From positions 19,917,007 through 19,981,006 of the forward strand of contig CM026391.1 of the NCBI GenBank assembly GCA_014843695.1: a stretch of DNA of 64,000 nucleotides, read 5' to 3'. Within the stretch, counting starts at the first letter, position 1, and each line of letters opens with the position of its first letter. The stretch comes from Archivesica marissinica. Its lineage: Eukaryota > Mollusca > Bivalvia > Venerida > Vesicomyidae. Under the pieces are notes generated by a model that saw nothing but the letters and a program-made list of their open reading frames with translations, was not told the DNA's origin and made no database searches. The position numbers and the translations under genes were made by a program. Below are positions 43,847 through 55,997 of the stretch, piece after piece.

Positions 43847-44853
43847 GTAAGATTGTAACACAGTCTGGAACTGCCTTCTTCTATCATAATGGTAAGATTG
43901 TAACACAGTCTGGAACTGCCTTCTTCTATCATAATGGTAAGATTGTAACACAGTCTGGAACTGCCTTCTTCTATCATAATGGTAAGATTGTAACACAGTC
44001 TGGAACTGCCTTCTTCTATCATAATGGTAAGATTGTAACACAGTCTGGAACTGCCTTCTTCTATCATAATGGTAAGATTGTAACACAGTCTGGAACTGCC
44101 TTCTTCTATCATAATGGTAAGATTGTAACACAGTCTGGAACTGCCTTCTTCTATCATAATGGTAAGATTGTAACACAGTCTGGAACTGCCTTCTTCTATC
44201 ATAATGGTAAGATTGTAACACAGTCTGGAACTGCCTTCTTCTATCATAATGGTAAGATTGTAACACAGTCTGGAACTGCCTTCTTCTATCATAATGGTAA
44301 GATTGTAACACAGTCTGGAACTGCCTTCTTCTATCATAATGGTAAGATTGTAACACAGTCTGGAACTGCCTTCTTCTATCATAATGGTAAGATTGTAACA
44401 CAGTCTGGAACTGCCTTCTTCTATCATAATGGTAAGATTGTAACACAGTCTGGAACTGCCTTCTTCTATCATAATGGTAAGATTGTAACACAGTCTGGAA
44501 CTGCCTTCTTCTATCATAATGGTAAGATTGTAACACAGTCTGGAACTGCCTTCTTCTATCATAATGGTAAGATTGTAACACAGTCTGGAACTGCCTTCTT
44601 CTATCATAATGGTAAGATTGTAACACAGTCTGGAACTGCCTTCTTCTATCATAATGGTAAGATTGTAACACAGTCTGGAACTGCCTTCTTCTATCATAAT
44701 GGTAAGATTGTAACACAGTCTGGAACTGCCTTCTTCTATCATAATGGTAAGATTGTAACACAGTCTGGAACTGCCTTCTTCTATCATAATGGTAAGATTG
44801 TAACACAGTCTGGAACTGCCTTCTTCTATCATAATGGTAAGATTGTAACACAG
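43819..44853. repeat. 45-bp satellite made of exon 22 end plus 5' splice site (23 copies)
   Basis: The unit TCTGGAACTGCCTTCTTCTA, TCATAATGGTAAGATTGTAA, CACAG starts inside exon 22 and includes its donor. All 23 copies look identical, so expansion is recent or homogenised. The donors AATG|GTAAGA fall every 45 bp from 43846/43847 to 44836/44837. Confidence 0.97.
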
Positions 44854-44933
44854 TCGCATCTCATCTTTATCAAAGTCGGAAATTATGATAGGGTTCTCAA
44901 ACAACTCTTGACAGAGTGAGGCAATCACTAGGG

Positions 44934-44935
<2 letters not shown>

Positions 44936-45012
<77 letters not shown>

Positions 45013-45148
45013 ATGCTGCTGCTGATGATGATGATAATGATGATGATGATGATGGATGTTGCTGCTGTTGTTGATGATGATGATGATTATGATGATGGAT
45101 GCTGCTGCTGCTGCTGATGATGATGATAATTATGATGATGATGATTAC
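44936..45148. repeat. TGC/TGA trinucleotide microsatellite
   Basis: A (TGC)n block of about 65 bp is followed by interspersed TGA and TGC triplets. It lies in the intron between exons 22 and 23. Confidence 0.95.
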
Positions 45149-45263
45149 TGAAGACTTGAAAACGTGTTCATATTGGCGCCCTTGAAATTACAACAAATGA
45201 CTTTGCGGATGAACGACAACAATACTCACAATCATCGTAGTCATATATAATATATATTTGCAG

Positions 45264-45413
45264 GCTACAAGCACTCAACCCTTCTCATAAATAATAAAGG
45301 AAGAGGGGTAGCAGGCAATAAGGGTGTTATCGGAGACTACAACGACTTGTCACAAGATACAGTACACACATGGTTTCTACCGCACCATGGAACAAACAAC
45401 AGATTTCCAACAT
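45264..45413 (+). CDS. Exon 23: LLINNKGRG segment
   Basis: Phase 1-1 exon reading GYKHSTLLINNKGRGVAG, GDYNDLSQDTVHTWFLP and HHGTNNRFPT. It matches HRTLLVDNKGAP and WILPxSG of the unsplit modules. The acceptor is TTTGCAG and the donor GTAAGT. Confidence 0.92.
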
Positions 45414-45814
45414 GTAAGTTTAACAAAGGCTTGGTGCTGGCTCAGACCCCCCTCTGCAATGACAACACTTCCCCCCAGGGATCATTCTAGAGGGCGATCT
45501 GGGCGAAATAGTCGCTCTAGGGGCTCTGACTTGGGGTGGGGGCCCACTTCTTTTTTTTTACTATTTTCATACAATTTTATCCAGTAAGATACACTGGCCC
45601 ATTATAAAGCACTCATTCTATTCAAATGTTGTATTTAATGGTTGTACTGTGCATTTTTTTGTTGAAAAATATTAAATAATACCATTTAAGGACCCAATCG
45701 CGCACTTTCTCACTTCTCCCAAATATTCTGACCTGGAATGAACCCTGCCCCCCTGCTCGGGCTGTATATAATGCTGGAATTTAGTGCCGCTCGCTACAAT
45801 GTTTCAATATATAC

Positions 45815-46217
45815 TAGGGATGGCAATGAATAGCGATTATACTATTCGAATATTCGGTTGGGACGGTATTCGAATATTCGATAGAATTCTATCAAAAACT
45901 CAAAATCACTCAAACTCTTATAAAAATTGCCAAACTAACCTAATTTCGGTTTTACGCGTAAACGTCATCTTCTTCCAATGATTATTGAGATTGATAGTTT
46001 ACCCGAAAATGGTAAATCCAATGTGCATAGATTATTACACCTAGCAGTTTTCTTATTCATAGAGCGAGTCAAGCATTTCCAAACGTGTGACTTAGCAGGT
46101 GGCATTTTTGAGGACAACAATAATTATAATATTTTTTTCCCCAATATTCGAATACTGGAATAGTATTCGAATATTCGGACGTTCGAGCGAATATTCGGAT
46201 ATTTGTTGCCATCCCTA
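45815..46217. mobile_element. hAT-like MITE (403 bp) with 8-bp target duplication
   Basis: Inverted ends TAGGGATGGCAAT and TTGCCATCCCTA are flanked on both sides by ATATATAC, a perfect 8-bp duplication as hAT elements make. The interior is full of ATTCGAATATTCG palindromes. No transposase is present. Confidence 0.92.
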
Positions 46218-46505
46218 ATATATACACACCAATTTTCATTTGTACAATATATATGTATGGAATGGGGTCACCATCAAACGTAGTTATCAACAGAAATGTT
46301 GCATGTGCTGAATTTTGACTTCTTATGTTGAACAATGCGTACAATGAATTGTATATTATACAAACATTACAAACGTCATTTCAAGCCTAAACTTTATTTA
46401 TTTGTATGAGTAGATCTCGCCCCATACAACCCGATACAACAACGTACTATGAATAATTGATGCACGCACATTTATTGAAAAAGTTTGAAAGTGAGTTGTG
46501 ATTAT

Positions 46506-46810
46506 AAATTGATTTCTTTTTCAACGATTGCGAAACAATCATTAACAACTTATATATTAATCACCCTGGTTGGTGTGGATGAAAGCCTATATGTTGTCCT
46601 CAGTGAAGAAAACGGAGTACTTGGGAGAAAATACATCTGACCACCGTACCATCTCACATACATCCCAGACCGAGGAACAAACCGAGGTTGCATTGGTGAA
46701 AAGTGAGTGTGCTGACCACTGCGCTAATCGGGCAGCCAATGTACGCGAGAGTGATTAATATAAATTGTTAAAGCTTGTTCCGCAATCCGTGTAAAATACA
46801 AATGTACATA
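46506..46810. mobile_element. SINE family 4 (-) followed by a family tail (+)
   Basis: The minus-strand copy has the GCTGCCCGATTAGCGCAGTG start and the AGTGATTAATATAAGTTG-type tail at its far end. Directly after its head, a plus-strand tail (CGAGAGTGATTAATATAAAT) begins, giving an inverted arrangement. Exon 24 starts 36 bp later. Confidence 0.82.
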
Positions 46811-46845
46811 AAGTTTACACATGTTTATGAATTCATCTTTCCTAG

Positions 46846-47535
46846 CTACCAATATGTACTACTTCGACGAGCTACAGATCTATGGTAACGCACACCTGGC
46901 AGTGCTCACAGACCCCGTAGACACCAACGCCACCATTTACTTCGAGAATATGATCGGCGATCGTACAGGAGCCATTCATGTAGGAGCAAATCAGATTATG
47001 GATTTGAAGAGAAGACGGATAGATCTCCCCTTCAATGTCCATGTATATCCGGGCGGTTTCCTAGGCCTTGCTAGTGACACTTATGTCCAAGATATTGACA
47101 TATTTTTAAACGGGACCTTGGCGTACATCGACAATCTGACTCTTCATCATGACGGAAATCTTTGGATGTATCAAAGAGGTCAAACGAACGACTTGCAACG
47201 CAGTTTCTACGAATTTAAATTCGTTCATGTAAAAACGGGCGGTTATATTCATATGATCACTGATCCAGTGGTGGAAAACGGCATACATTTTACAACCATT
47301 TCGACCCATATCGATGGCGGTGGCCTTATCCGAGGAACTCACCTTTTCTTTCAATCTACAAACATTACTATCGATGCTGGAGGACGTCTAAGCTCGGACA
47401 GTCTAGGATACAGGGTTACTGATACCAGTACCTCGGTGTTGGCTTTATATGGACTAATTAATCCCGGTCTGGGACATACAGGATCAGTATCCGCCTCTGG
47501 TGCAGGACATGGGGGCAGCGGTGGAAGGGGGGAAG
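46846..47535 (+). CDS. Exon 24: nearly complete beta-rich half-module (230 aa)
   Basis: A 690-nt phase 1-1 exon joining to exon 23 through a split Ser codon (T|CT). It contains FDELQIYGNAHLAVLTDP, MIGDRTGAIHVGANQ, PFNVHVYPGGFLGLA, NLTLHHDGNLWMYQRG, DGGGLIRGTHLF, DAGGRLSSDSLGYR and GAGHGGSGGRG. It unites in one exon what exons 11 to 14, or 17 to 20, spread over four. The acceptor is TTTCCTAG and the donor GTAATC. Confidence 0.95.
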
Positions 47536-47829
47536 GTAATCTTTGCTTTTTGAATAATGATAAATTTGAATCTTGCACGTTATTGTCATTTATACTCATA
47601 CTTTATTCACATCATGCTGTTCTGTACAATTTGTTTATAACTGCCATGCATGTTTCTTTGTGATGGACATGTATATGTTTTTGTCAATAAAACCGTTGAC
47701 TTGATAATTAATATCACTGATTGGTTGGTTGGTTTGCAAACATGATTTGTAGCAAATATATGCTAATATGGAAATGCCTATGATTGTAAATTTATTTTCT
47801 ATTGTATCGACATGGCATTGGCAAACTTG

Positions 47830-48290
47830 CTCAAAAGACCACGTCTATTAAGAGACCACTTGTATTATGAGACCACTCTTTCAGTTCCCGTTTGTGTTGC
47901 TAAGGAAGAAATGACCCTGTAGAGACCATTCCTGCTTAGATACCACTTTTTTGTCCTTTCATTTTGTTGTCTCTTAATACAAGTAGACCTTTCCTTTGGT
48001 TGTCTCTTAATACAAGTAGACCTTTCCTTTGGTTGTCTCTTAATACAAGTAGACCTTTCCTTTGGTTGTCTCTTAATATAAGTGACCTTTCCTTTGGTTG
48101 TCTCTTAATACAAGTAGACCTTTCCTTTGGTTGTCTCTTAATACAAGTAGACCTTTCCTTTGGTTGTCTCTTAATACAAGTGACCTTTCCTTTGGTTGTC
48201 TCTTAATACAAGTAGACCTTTCCTTTGGTGGTCTCTTAATACAAGTAGACCTTTCCTTTGGTGGTCTCTTAATACAAGTAGACTGTTCTC
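47830..48290. repeat. 33-bp satellite with a MITE-like leader
   Basis: About nine units of TTGTCTCTTAATACAAGTAG plus ACCTTTCCTTTGG follow a segment (47830-47960) with AAGAGACCACTTGTATTATG in both orientations. The unit resembles the end of that segment. It lies directly before the exon 25 acceptor. Confidence 0.88.
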
Positions 48291-48339
48291 ACATTCATAC
48301 ATGTATTGTCATTTATTTATTATTAAATTAAAATTTTAG

Positions 48340-51300
48340 GAGAAAATATCGGTGGCTTGCCCTACGGTGACATTTATGAACCAACCCTATTTGGATCTTC
48401 TGGTGGAGGCAGCGGTGGTGGTAGAGGAGGTGGACGAATTTGGCTGAATGTTACAAACACAATTCAGATTGACGGGGAAGTTACTGCAAATGGTGATGAT
48501 GGTAGCACAGAACAGGGTAAAGTCGCTGGTGGTGGCAGTGGTGGAAGTATATGGCTGCATCTAAACAGGGTCACCGGGTTTGGTCTCATTCAAGCTGGAG
48601 GAGGTAGGGGATCGTACTTCAAAAGCGTGACTGAGTTGTCCGGAGGTGGAGGAGCCGGTGGGAGAATTGCCATGTACTTTAAGAATAATGTGACATTTAG
48701 TGAATTCCGCTACCTTGCCAATGGCGGATGGCCCGGACAAGAGTGTGGAGAATGCGAGGCCGGTGGTCCAGGCACTGTATTCTTATATCATATGGGTGAA
48801 GATCACCGAACGTTGCTTGTCGATAACAAAGGTGCACCTTCACCGAGAGACTTGTACGTTAACTGGAATAACCTCAAATATGACGGAGGCCGTGCATGGA
48901 TTTTGCCAATATCTGGAACACACGCATTTGCAAAGGGTACTACCGGGGGATATGCGTATGAGTTTGAGGAACTTCAGATTTACGGCAACGCACATTTGGT
49001 TGTGAAACCACCAACTGATGGAAACGTTATAAGTATTGTCACAAATGTTGATGATAGACAACTGCATGGATCAGTCGATGAAAATAATTATAACGTAATT
49101 ATATTCTTTAAGTACATGATTGGGGATCGCACAGGTTCAATTCACGTTGGAGATAAACAGGCTATGGACTTGATGACAGATATGCAACGGGAAGAAATGG
49201 ACTTACCATTCAACACGTACACATATTCGGGGTCATACCTGGGTTTGGCCCCAGTGACCTTTGTGCATGGCGTAGAAATACATCTCGGCGGCATCATGGC
49301 TAATGTGAATAATATAACCCTTCGACTCGGCGGATATTTGTGGCTACAACAGGGCGGTCATACTGTCGATGAAATTGATAGTAGCTATAGATATGATTAT
49401 GTCAAAGTACAAGATGATTCTGCACTGAACGCTACTACTGATCCAATCAATGAGGTAGGAATAACTTTCCATTTAAAGGGCTTAACCATTGAAGGTGGGG
49501 GAGTAATCCACGGTACATATGTAACAATAAATTCTGAAAATGTAACGATAGATGCTGGTGGACACTTGTCAGCTGATAGTCTAGGTTACAGGTTCGACCA
49601 TAATGAAGCCACACATGGTTCCAATTCCGTACACGGCAGAGTGAACCCTGGAGCACCCGATCCTTCAAATGGACAGGGTGGCGGTGCAGGACATGGAGGA
49701 ACTGGGGGGAAAGAAGCAGGGAATGTGGCTCGTGCCGGCTTCGCATATGGTGACATCTACGAACCGCAGAAGATGGGATCTTCTGGTGGAGCTGGGTTAA
49801 GTAACAGAGCAGGTGGTGCTGGTGGTGGACGACTGTGGTTCAATGTAACAGATACGATATTCATCGATGGTGTAGTAAGTGCTAATGGCGCAGATGCGGT
49901 CTATAGTGCTGCAGGGGGTGGATCTGGAGGATCTATGTGGATGCACTGCAATATCATTAAAGGTTACGGAACAATCACTGTTCATGGCGGTAAAGGATCA
50001 GGGTACCCTTCTAATTCCGGCAGTGGTGGTGCAGGTGGGAGAATAGCCGTTAATTTCAGTATCAACGAAACAATGTCAACGTTCCGCTATCTGGCTTATG
50101 GTGGGGCTGCAGGCGGGGCTGATTCTGAACACGGGGGTGCTGGCACTGTATTTGTCTACAACAAGCTTAAAAATCATACCACTCTAATTCTTAACAATAA
50201 TGGTCAGTTTCCGAGGGACAAATACCAAATAATTGATGATTATGGCGACTTAACATATGACTCATGTCGTACGTGGATATTACCAGAATCGGGATACAAT
50301 GAATTCGCTAATGGAAAATTTTCGTTTTATTTCAACGAACTTCAAATTTATGGTGCCGTCCACATGGCGGTGTTACCAGACCCAGTCGGTGCACCCGTCG
50401 ACATATTCTACCTATATATGATCGGAGACAGGACTGGGACTATGCATATTGGTGATGAACAAGACATGGATCTTCACCGATCAGAGATTGATCTGCCATT
50501 CAACGTTAGAGTCTACCCTGGTGGCTACATCGGTTTAGCTTCCTTTACAATTGTACATGGTGTTACAATCTGGTTGTTTGGCGAGTTGGACCACGTAGAA
50601 AATATGACGTTGCATCACCAAGGTTATCTCGCATTGCATGCTGGAAGTCATACTACTGGAGATTCTCCGGATAACTATAACTTTTTCGGGATAAGAATTC
50701 AAGATAATGCTACTATTAGTATCCTGACCGATCCAGTCTCCGATTCACAGTCACTGCTTACAGTTAAAAATGCAATATCTATGGAAGGTGGTAGCCATTT
50801 CTATGGGCCAAATATCAAAATTGTTGCCACAGATATCACACTAGATTACGGAGCAGCTATCCATGCGGATTCTCTCGGATACAGATCAGACGATCCACAA
50901 ACAAATAATATCAACCGTGGGCTAGGACAAACAAGTTCCAGCGGATCATCTGGCGCAGGACACGGTGGTACAAGCGGGAAAGGTGCAGGTACACAACTCA
51001 CTGGACAACCTTATGGTCACCTCTTCCAACCCTTGGAAATGGGAAGTGCTGGTGGCGGTGGTGGATCTGTTGGAGGTCAAGGTGGCGGGAAACTGTACAT
51101 TCAGGTCTCAAATCGTCTATTGATTGACGGTGAAATAAGAGCGAATGGTGGAGATGGCAAAGCTAAGATAGGTGGCGGAGCTTCTGGAGGGTCGATTCTT
51201 ATTGATACCTACTACTTTAGAGGTATGGGAAACATTACCGCAAATGGTGGAGGTCGATACGCCGATGGTAGTGGTGGTGGGGGAGCAGGCGGGCGTATTG

Positions 51301-52149
51301 CAATTTATTTCAGCAAGAATGTGACTTACTGGGGAGAATATCAGTGCCACGGAGGATACTCAACTGGTAGTGCTGAATCTGGTGGACCTGGTCTCGTGTT
51401 TATCTACAATGTCGAAAAGAATCACAGCTCACTGTATATCAACAACAGGATGCGTAGTACAACAGAAGAAGTAAACTTAATAAGAAATTACAACGATCTG
51501 TCCAAAGATAGATTTAAAGCATGGATATTACCAGAGTCATCAGACCACTGGCTTGTTGGTGATAACAATGACTACAGGTTTAATGAACTACAGATATTTG
51601 GAAATGCACATTTGGCTCTCTTACCATATCCGTACGAAGGTGGCTGTAATTTACATTTTTTACATATGATTGGCGACCGGACGGGAGTTATTCATATTGG
51701 ACCATATCAAGTGATGGATCTTGAGCGTTATTTCTTGGACACGCCATTCAGTTCCTACATATACGATGGTGGTTACTTAGGTCTTGCAAAAGAAACGTTC
51801 CTACAGGAAGTGTTTCTGTACGTCGAGGGAACTTTTGATCATGTCCACAATCTTACATTAATGCAAGGCGCTGGTCTGAAATTGTTCAAAACTGGATCAA
51901 CCAACAGGATGGCCCCTCTGAATTACGCTATCAAGGGGTTGACTGTTATCAAGGCAGAATCATACATCAACTGTTCCAGTCTGAATGCGGATAGCGATTC
52001 ATATAAGTTATCGTTTGGCTGGGTAATTATGGAAGGTGGCGGACTCATCAAAGGTGGGAATTTGAACATTACGGCGACTGATTTCACTATTGATGACGGT
52101 GCTCTTCTGAATGTTAGCAATGGAGGACATCTTCCGGATCAAGGACCAG
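48340..52149 (+). CDS. Exon 25: uninterrupted 3.8-kb exon with three modules
   Basis: A 1,270-codon phase 1-1 exon. Module one runs from PYGDIYEPTLFGSSGG to SADSLGYRFDHNE; module two starts GAGHGGTGGKEAG and module three GAGHGGTSGKGAG. Each has GGGSGGS, GGAGGRIA, WILPxS, (F/N)ELQIYG, MIGDRTG, PFNxxxYxGGYLGLA and NxTL in order. Many N-x-S/T sites occur. I end it at the first of three GACCAG|GTAGGC donors, which are 87 bp apart; all are in frame with exon 26 and would add 29 or 58 residues. The remaining open frame runs to a stop at 52361. Confidence 0.96.
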
Positions 52150-52340
52150 GTAGGCCGCTTCTGTTAATGTCTACCTCTGTTAATAATATCACTCTGAATG
52201 CTGGCAATGGAGGACATCTTCCGGATCAAGGACCAGGTAGGCCGCTTCTGTTAATGTCTACCTATGTTAATAATATCACTCTGAATGCTGGCAATGGAGG
52301 ACATCTTCCGGATCAAGGACCAGGTAGGCAGGCTGCTTCT
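52118..52340. repeat. 87-bp repeat made of exon 25 end plus 5' splice site (3 copies)
   Basis: The unit begins near GGAGGACATCTTCCGGATCA and includes GACCAG|GTAGGCCGC. Donors lie at 52149/52150, 52236/52237 and 52323/52324. The third copy is cut short by a 4-bp insertion (GTAGGCAGGC) after its donor. A SINE tail fragment follows at 52377-52440. Confidence 0.95.
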
Positions 52341-52748
52341 GTTAATGTCTACCTCTGTTAATAATAATCACTCCAATGATAGTGATTATATATAAGTTGT
52401 TATAACTTGCTTCGCAATCGTTGTAGAATAAATAAGTTTAAATTAAAATGTGACTGATTAATGTTATATGGCTGACAAACCTGTTCCTACCGATTATTCT
52501 GGAATTCGGATGTGTTTACTCAAACCTTCAGATATAACAAATATGAAATAACATGCTTTTGCAATATTATTATCATGAACATTATATGCATTTAAAGGAT
52601 AGTAAATTCTGGCAATAGATTTAGTTGGTAGTCATTTTATGTGATATGTAAGCCTTGATCACATCAGCATATTTGTTTATAAACTTCATATGGAATTCAG
52701 ATTTCTGAGAACTTTCACATGATCAGTGATAATTTTCTTATTGTGCAG

Positions 52749-52922
52749 CGGCTGGCAGGTGGAGTCTTTTAGGGTCCAGTGGCGCCTCACATGGTGGTAT
52801 TGGAGGGCGAGGCGGCTGTGCAAACTATGTAACGTGCAGGCTAGAGCGAAATATGCCATATGGTGATCTTTACATTCCAAACAAATTTGGAAGTGGTGGT
52901 GCAGAAAGGAATGGAGGAATTG
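52749..52922 (+). CDS. Exon 26: module-opening Gly-rich exon
   Basis: Phase 1-1 exon reading AGRWSLLGSSGASHGGIGG, then NMPYGDLYIPNKFGSGG and NGGIG. It carries GASHGGxGG and YGDLYxPxxxGSGG. The acceptor is TTGTGCAG and the donor GTGAGA. The incoming codon is Ala (G|CG) instead of the usual split Gly. Confidence 0.9.
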
Positions 52923-53063
52923 GTGAGATAATATGCATTCTTTTTTATTATATATCTAGTGGCAGGGTTGGTCACTATTTCTGGGGGGGGGGGGTATTTC
53001 CTGGCGGTAACTCCCGGTATTTCCCCGCCCCGGGAAATACTCATCAAAGTGGGAAATACTGAT

Positions 53064-53280
53064 AAGTGATAGCGCAGTAGATGCGCGTTCGCTTCAGGTG
53101 CGAAAGGTCCGGAGTTCGAGTCCCACTGGAGCCGTTATGATTGTGCCCTTAGGCAAGGCATTTAAATTCCACGTTGCCACTTTTCTCTTCCTTGTGGCAA
53201 TGGATTCCATCAGGAATGAGGTCTCGAGAGTGATTAATATAAGTTATAATAACTTGTTTCGCCATCGAGCTAAAATTCGT
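53064..53280 (+). mobile_element. SINE family 1 copy
   Basis: ATAGCGCAGTAGATGCGCG, GAGTTCGAGTCCCAC, TTTAAATTCCACGTTGCCAC and the AGTGATTAATATAAGTTA tail are present. Nothing coding lies between it and exon 26. Confidence 0.87.
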
Positions 53281-53419
53281 TTTTATAATATTTTTGTCCA
53301 TGTTTGATTTCTTATTTTAAACAGGTTTAACACAGCACTTGTTCACCTAGAAAACAGTAGCACAAAACTATTCTTGGCTTTCAGGGTTAAGTTGCTGGTA
53401 GACACACCTGGGGTAATAG

Positions 53420-53580
53420 CCTGGCAACAGGCATCGATATATTTTGCCTGGTCAGTCAAATAAATATATTTTAACACCGACACTATTAATTGGGCTGTAT
53501 TGAGTTTTTGATAATATCAACTCTTGTCATTTTGCCAGAAGTTAAAAAGTGAACAATCGACAGACTGGAATCCAGGCTAC
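53420..53580. mobile_element. MITE family C copy
   Basis: It begins TAGCCTGGCAACAGGC and ends TGGAATCCAGGCTA, with GCCTGGTCAGTCAAATAAAT inside. It is the best-preserved copy. AT-rich DNA with many TAATTACA motifs follows to about 53790 and returns at 55720-55810. Confidence 0.78.
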
Positions 53581-54561
53581 TGGGATAATTGTACAAAGTA
53601 ATTGTAAATACCTGTAATTAAATACAAAAATGACAGTAATTGGATGTAATTTATAATTTAATTTTTTTTAATTACATGTAATTCTGATTTAATTAATTAC
53701 TTTCAAAATATGCCTGTAATTAACAAATACTTTTCAATTACAATTCAATTACAATCATGTATAATAATAAAATAATTATATATTGATGGCTTGCCATGGT
53801 TTCTATCATAATACAATGTACCTGTGTCAGGCAGACTATTTATTGGACACAGAATTGTAACTCTTAAATTTAATATGAATAGATTTGGCTCAACATACAA
53901 ATGTACATCTATAGCCAGAGAGTTTACATAAAAAATTGTAAATCATAATCACAGGTAGGCCAACTACTGATCAAATCTGATTAGGCATTTAAATATTTAG
54001 TATTTTCTTTATGAAATAAATTGTCACCTATGCCCCGGGACACCAATCATGGTTTTATAAGGTTTAATCCTTTTATTCCCACTTGCTTCCCAAATTGTTG
54101 GCGAATGCACAAGTTCAAATTGAGTTTGTCCGCAACAAACGCGGTGGACAAAGTCTTGTTGTTGGTGGTTACAGGTTCATGGTATGTATATATATATATA
54201 TATATATAGTTGCTGTCTGTCTGCGTGTCTGTCCGTCCGTTTGATTGTATTTGATCTTAAACGCTCTTAAACACACTGCAACACAAATCCTCTTATTCCC
54301 ACACCCGTTTTTACCTAATTTTATATAAGTGGGAACAATAGGACTACACCTTTTATAATACTAGGGTTTGGTCATTTGGTGCAAAGAATTAACAATATAA
54401 ATTGTAAGTTGTTATAAAGTCCGTGTTTTGTGCTATTAATATTTTGACATTTTGAGATGGACTACAATATATGGAAACAATAGTTCATATCCGAGTAACA
54501 AAACAGGCAATTTCAAAGCCAAGTGTCAACACTGCCCTTCTGTAATATCAGGCAATGATTG

Positions 54562-55172
54562 TCGTGATAGGTCAGTGGTAGCGCGTTCGCTTCAGGTGCG
54601 AAAGGCCTGGAGTTCGAGCCCCGCTGGAGCTGTTACGATTGTGCCCTTCGGCAAGGCATTTAAATTCAATGTTGCCTCTTCGCTCTCCCTCATGGCGATA
54701 GATTCCATCAGGAATGAGGTCTCGAGAGTGATTAATATAAGTGATAAGAACTTGTTTCGCAATCGAGCTAAAATAAATGTGTATAAACTAAATAAACTAA
54801 TATCAGGCAGTGTGAAGACTACGTCAAACTTCGTCACACATATGAGGGTAAGTTGAATGTGGTTTGGCTGGTATTTGGACACTTACATTTCGGAAGATTG
54901 TGCATGTATGGGTGACAACCCCCTTACATATTGGAGACGGATCTGTGGTCCAGTGGTAACACGCTGGACTGGTAATCCAGGGATCGCAGGTTCAATGCAC
55001 TGTGCACGTAAAATGCTTTATATTGTGCACGTAAAAGAACTAGAGGAGACTCTGGAATTGGTCTCTGTCTGTATCATTGCACTATCCTCCAAAATCTAAA
55101 ATGACTAATCTCTTCAGGAGGCGTCGCTCATATGGGCAACCGGTAGCGACGATAAATAAACGTAATACACAC
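54562..55172 (+). mobile_element. SINE family 1 and SINE family 2 copies
   Basis: A full family 1 copy (about 54562-54805) is followed by a family 2 copy (54936-55172) that keeps the complete Thr-like head (TCTGTGGTCCAGTGGTAACA, CTGGTAATCCAG) but has lost about 80 bp of body after the B box. The intervening and following stretches (to 55460) show nothing else. Confidence 0.87.
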
Positions 55173-55474
55173 ACAGGAGAGAAAACTGTACTCGCTTTCC
55201 AAGGCGAAGCTATACCTGTCAGTACCGGCGTCATCTGCTCCTGTTGAGCGATTAAGTTTCATTACTACATTAAATGTTCCTGAAATGCAACCAGGACTGA
55301 ATATTATAACACATAACATTTTCTGATGTTCATATTTGGTCTCATTTCTCTGGTGAACCATGATTTAGTTGTACATTACAGTGTCAAACATTGCACGTGT
55401 TGATATCATGTATCTGTCTGAAAACAAAGAAATTTTCTAATGAGAATTTATATTTAAATGTAATTTGTAATTTA

Positions 55475-55709
55475 GTTTATACAAATTTATTTTAGCTCAA
55501 TTGCGAAACAAGTTCTTTCAACTTATATTAATCACTCTCGAGACCTCATTCCTGATGTAATCCATCGCCACGAGGGAGAGAGAAGAGGCAACGTGGAATT
55601 TAAATGCCTTGTCTAAGGGCACAATCGTAACGGCTCCAGCGGGGCTCAAACTCCGGACCTTTCGCACCTGAAGCGAATGCGCATCCACTGCGCTATCACG
55701 ACTTCCACA
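55475..55709 (-). mobile_element. SINE family 1 with a 13-bp target duplication
   Basis: The full minus-strand copy is bounded on both sides by AATTTGTAATTTA, a direct target-site duplication. This fixes the true ends of the family: the tRNA-like head starts near GTGGAAGTCGTGATAGCGC and the 3' end is AAATTTGTATAAAC. Confidence 0.93.
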
Positions 55710-55997
55710 AATTTGTAATTTAATTAATTACATTGGGAAAGTAATTGTAATTTAATTAATTACATTGTAAATTAATTGTATTTGTAATTGTAACATTGCC
55801 ATGTAATTGACCCCAGGTCTGCTGGTAGACTGAGCGTATAAAATGAATGTGTTCCGACAAAATTGACTGAAACATTATATAATAGTGGACACAGTCTATA
55901 AATAAAGTCTTTGTTTATTATAGTGTCACCCCTATTTAAAGGGCCAGCCATTTCTGACTTCTGAGACACCTCTTTTTATGACCAGCAGTACTTCCAA

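Noticed and set aside
43684..44928. Minus-strand frames of 365 and 414 residues
   Set aside because: Shadows of the 45-bp exon-end satellite. The plus strand carries the real exon 22 and its donors.
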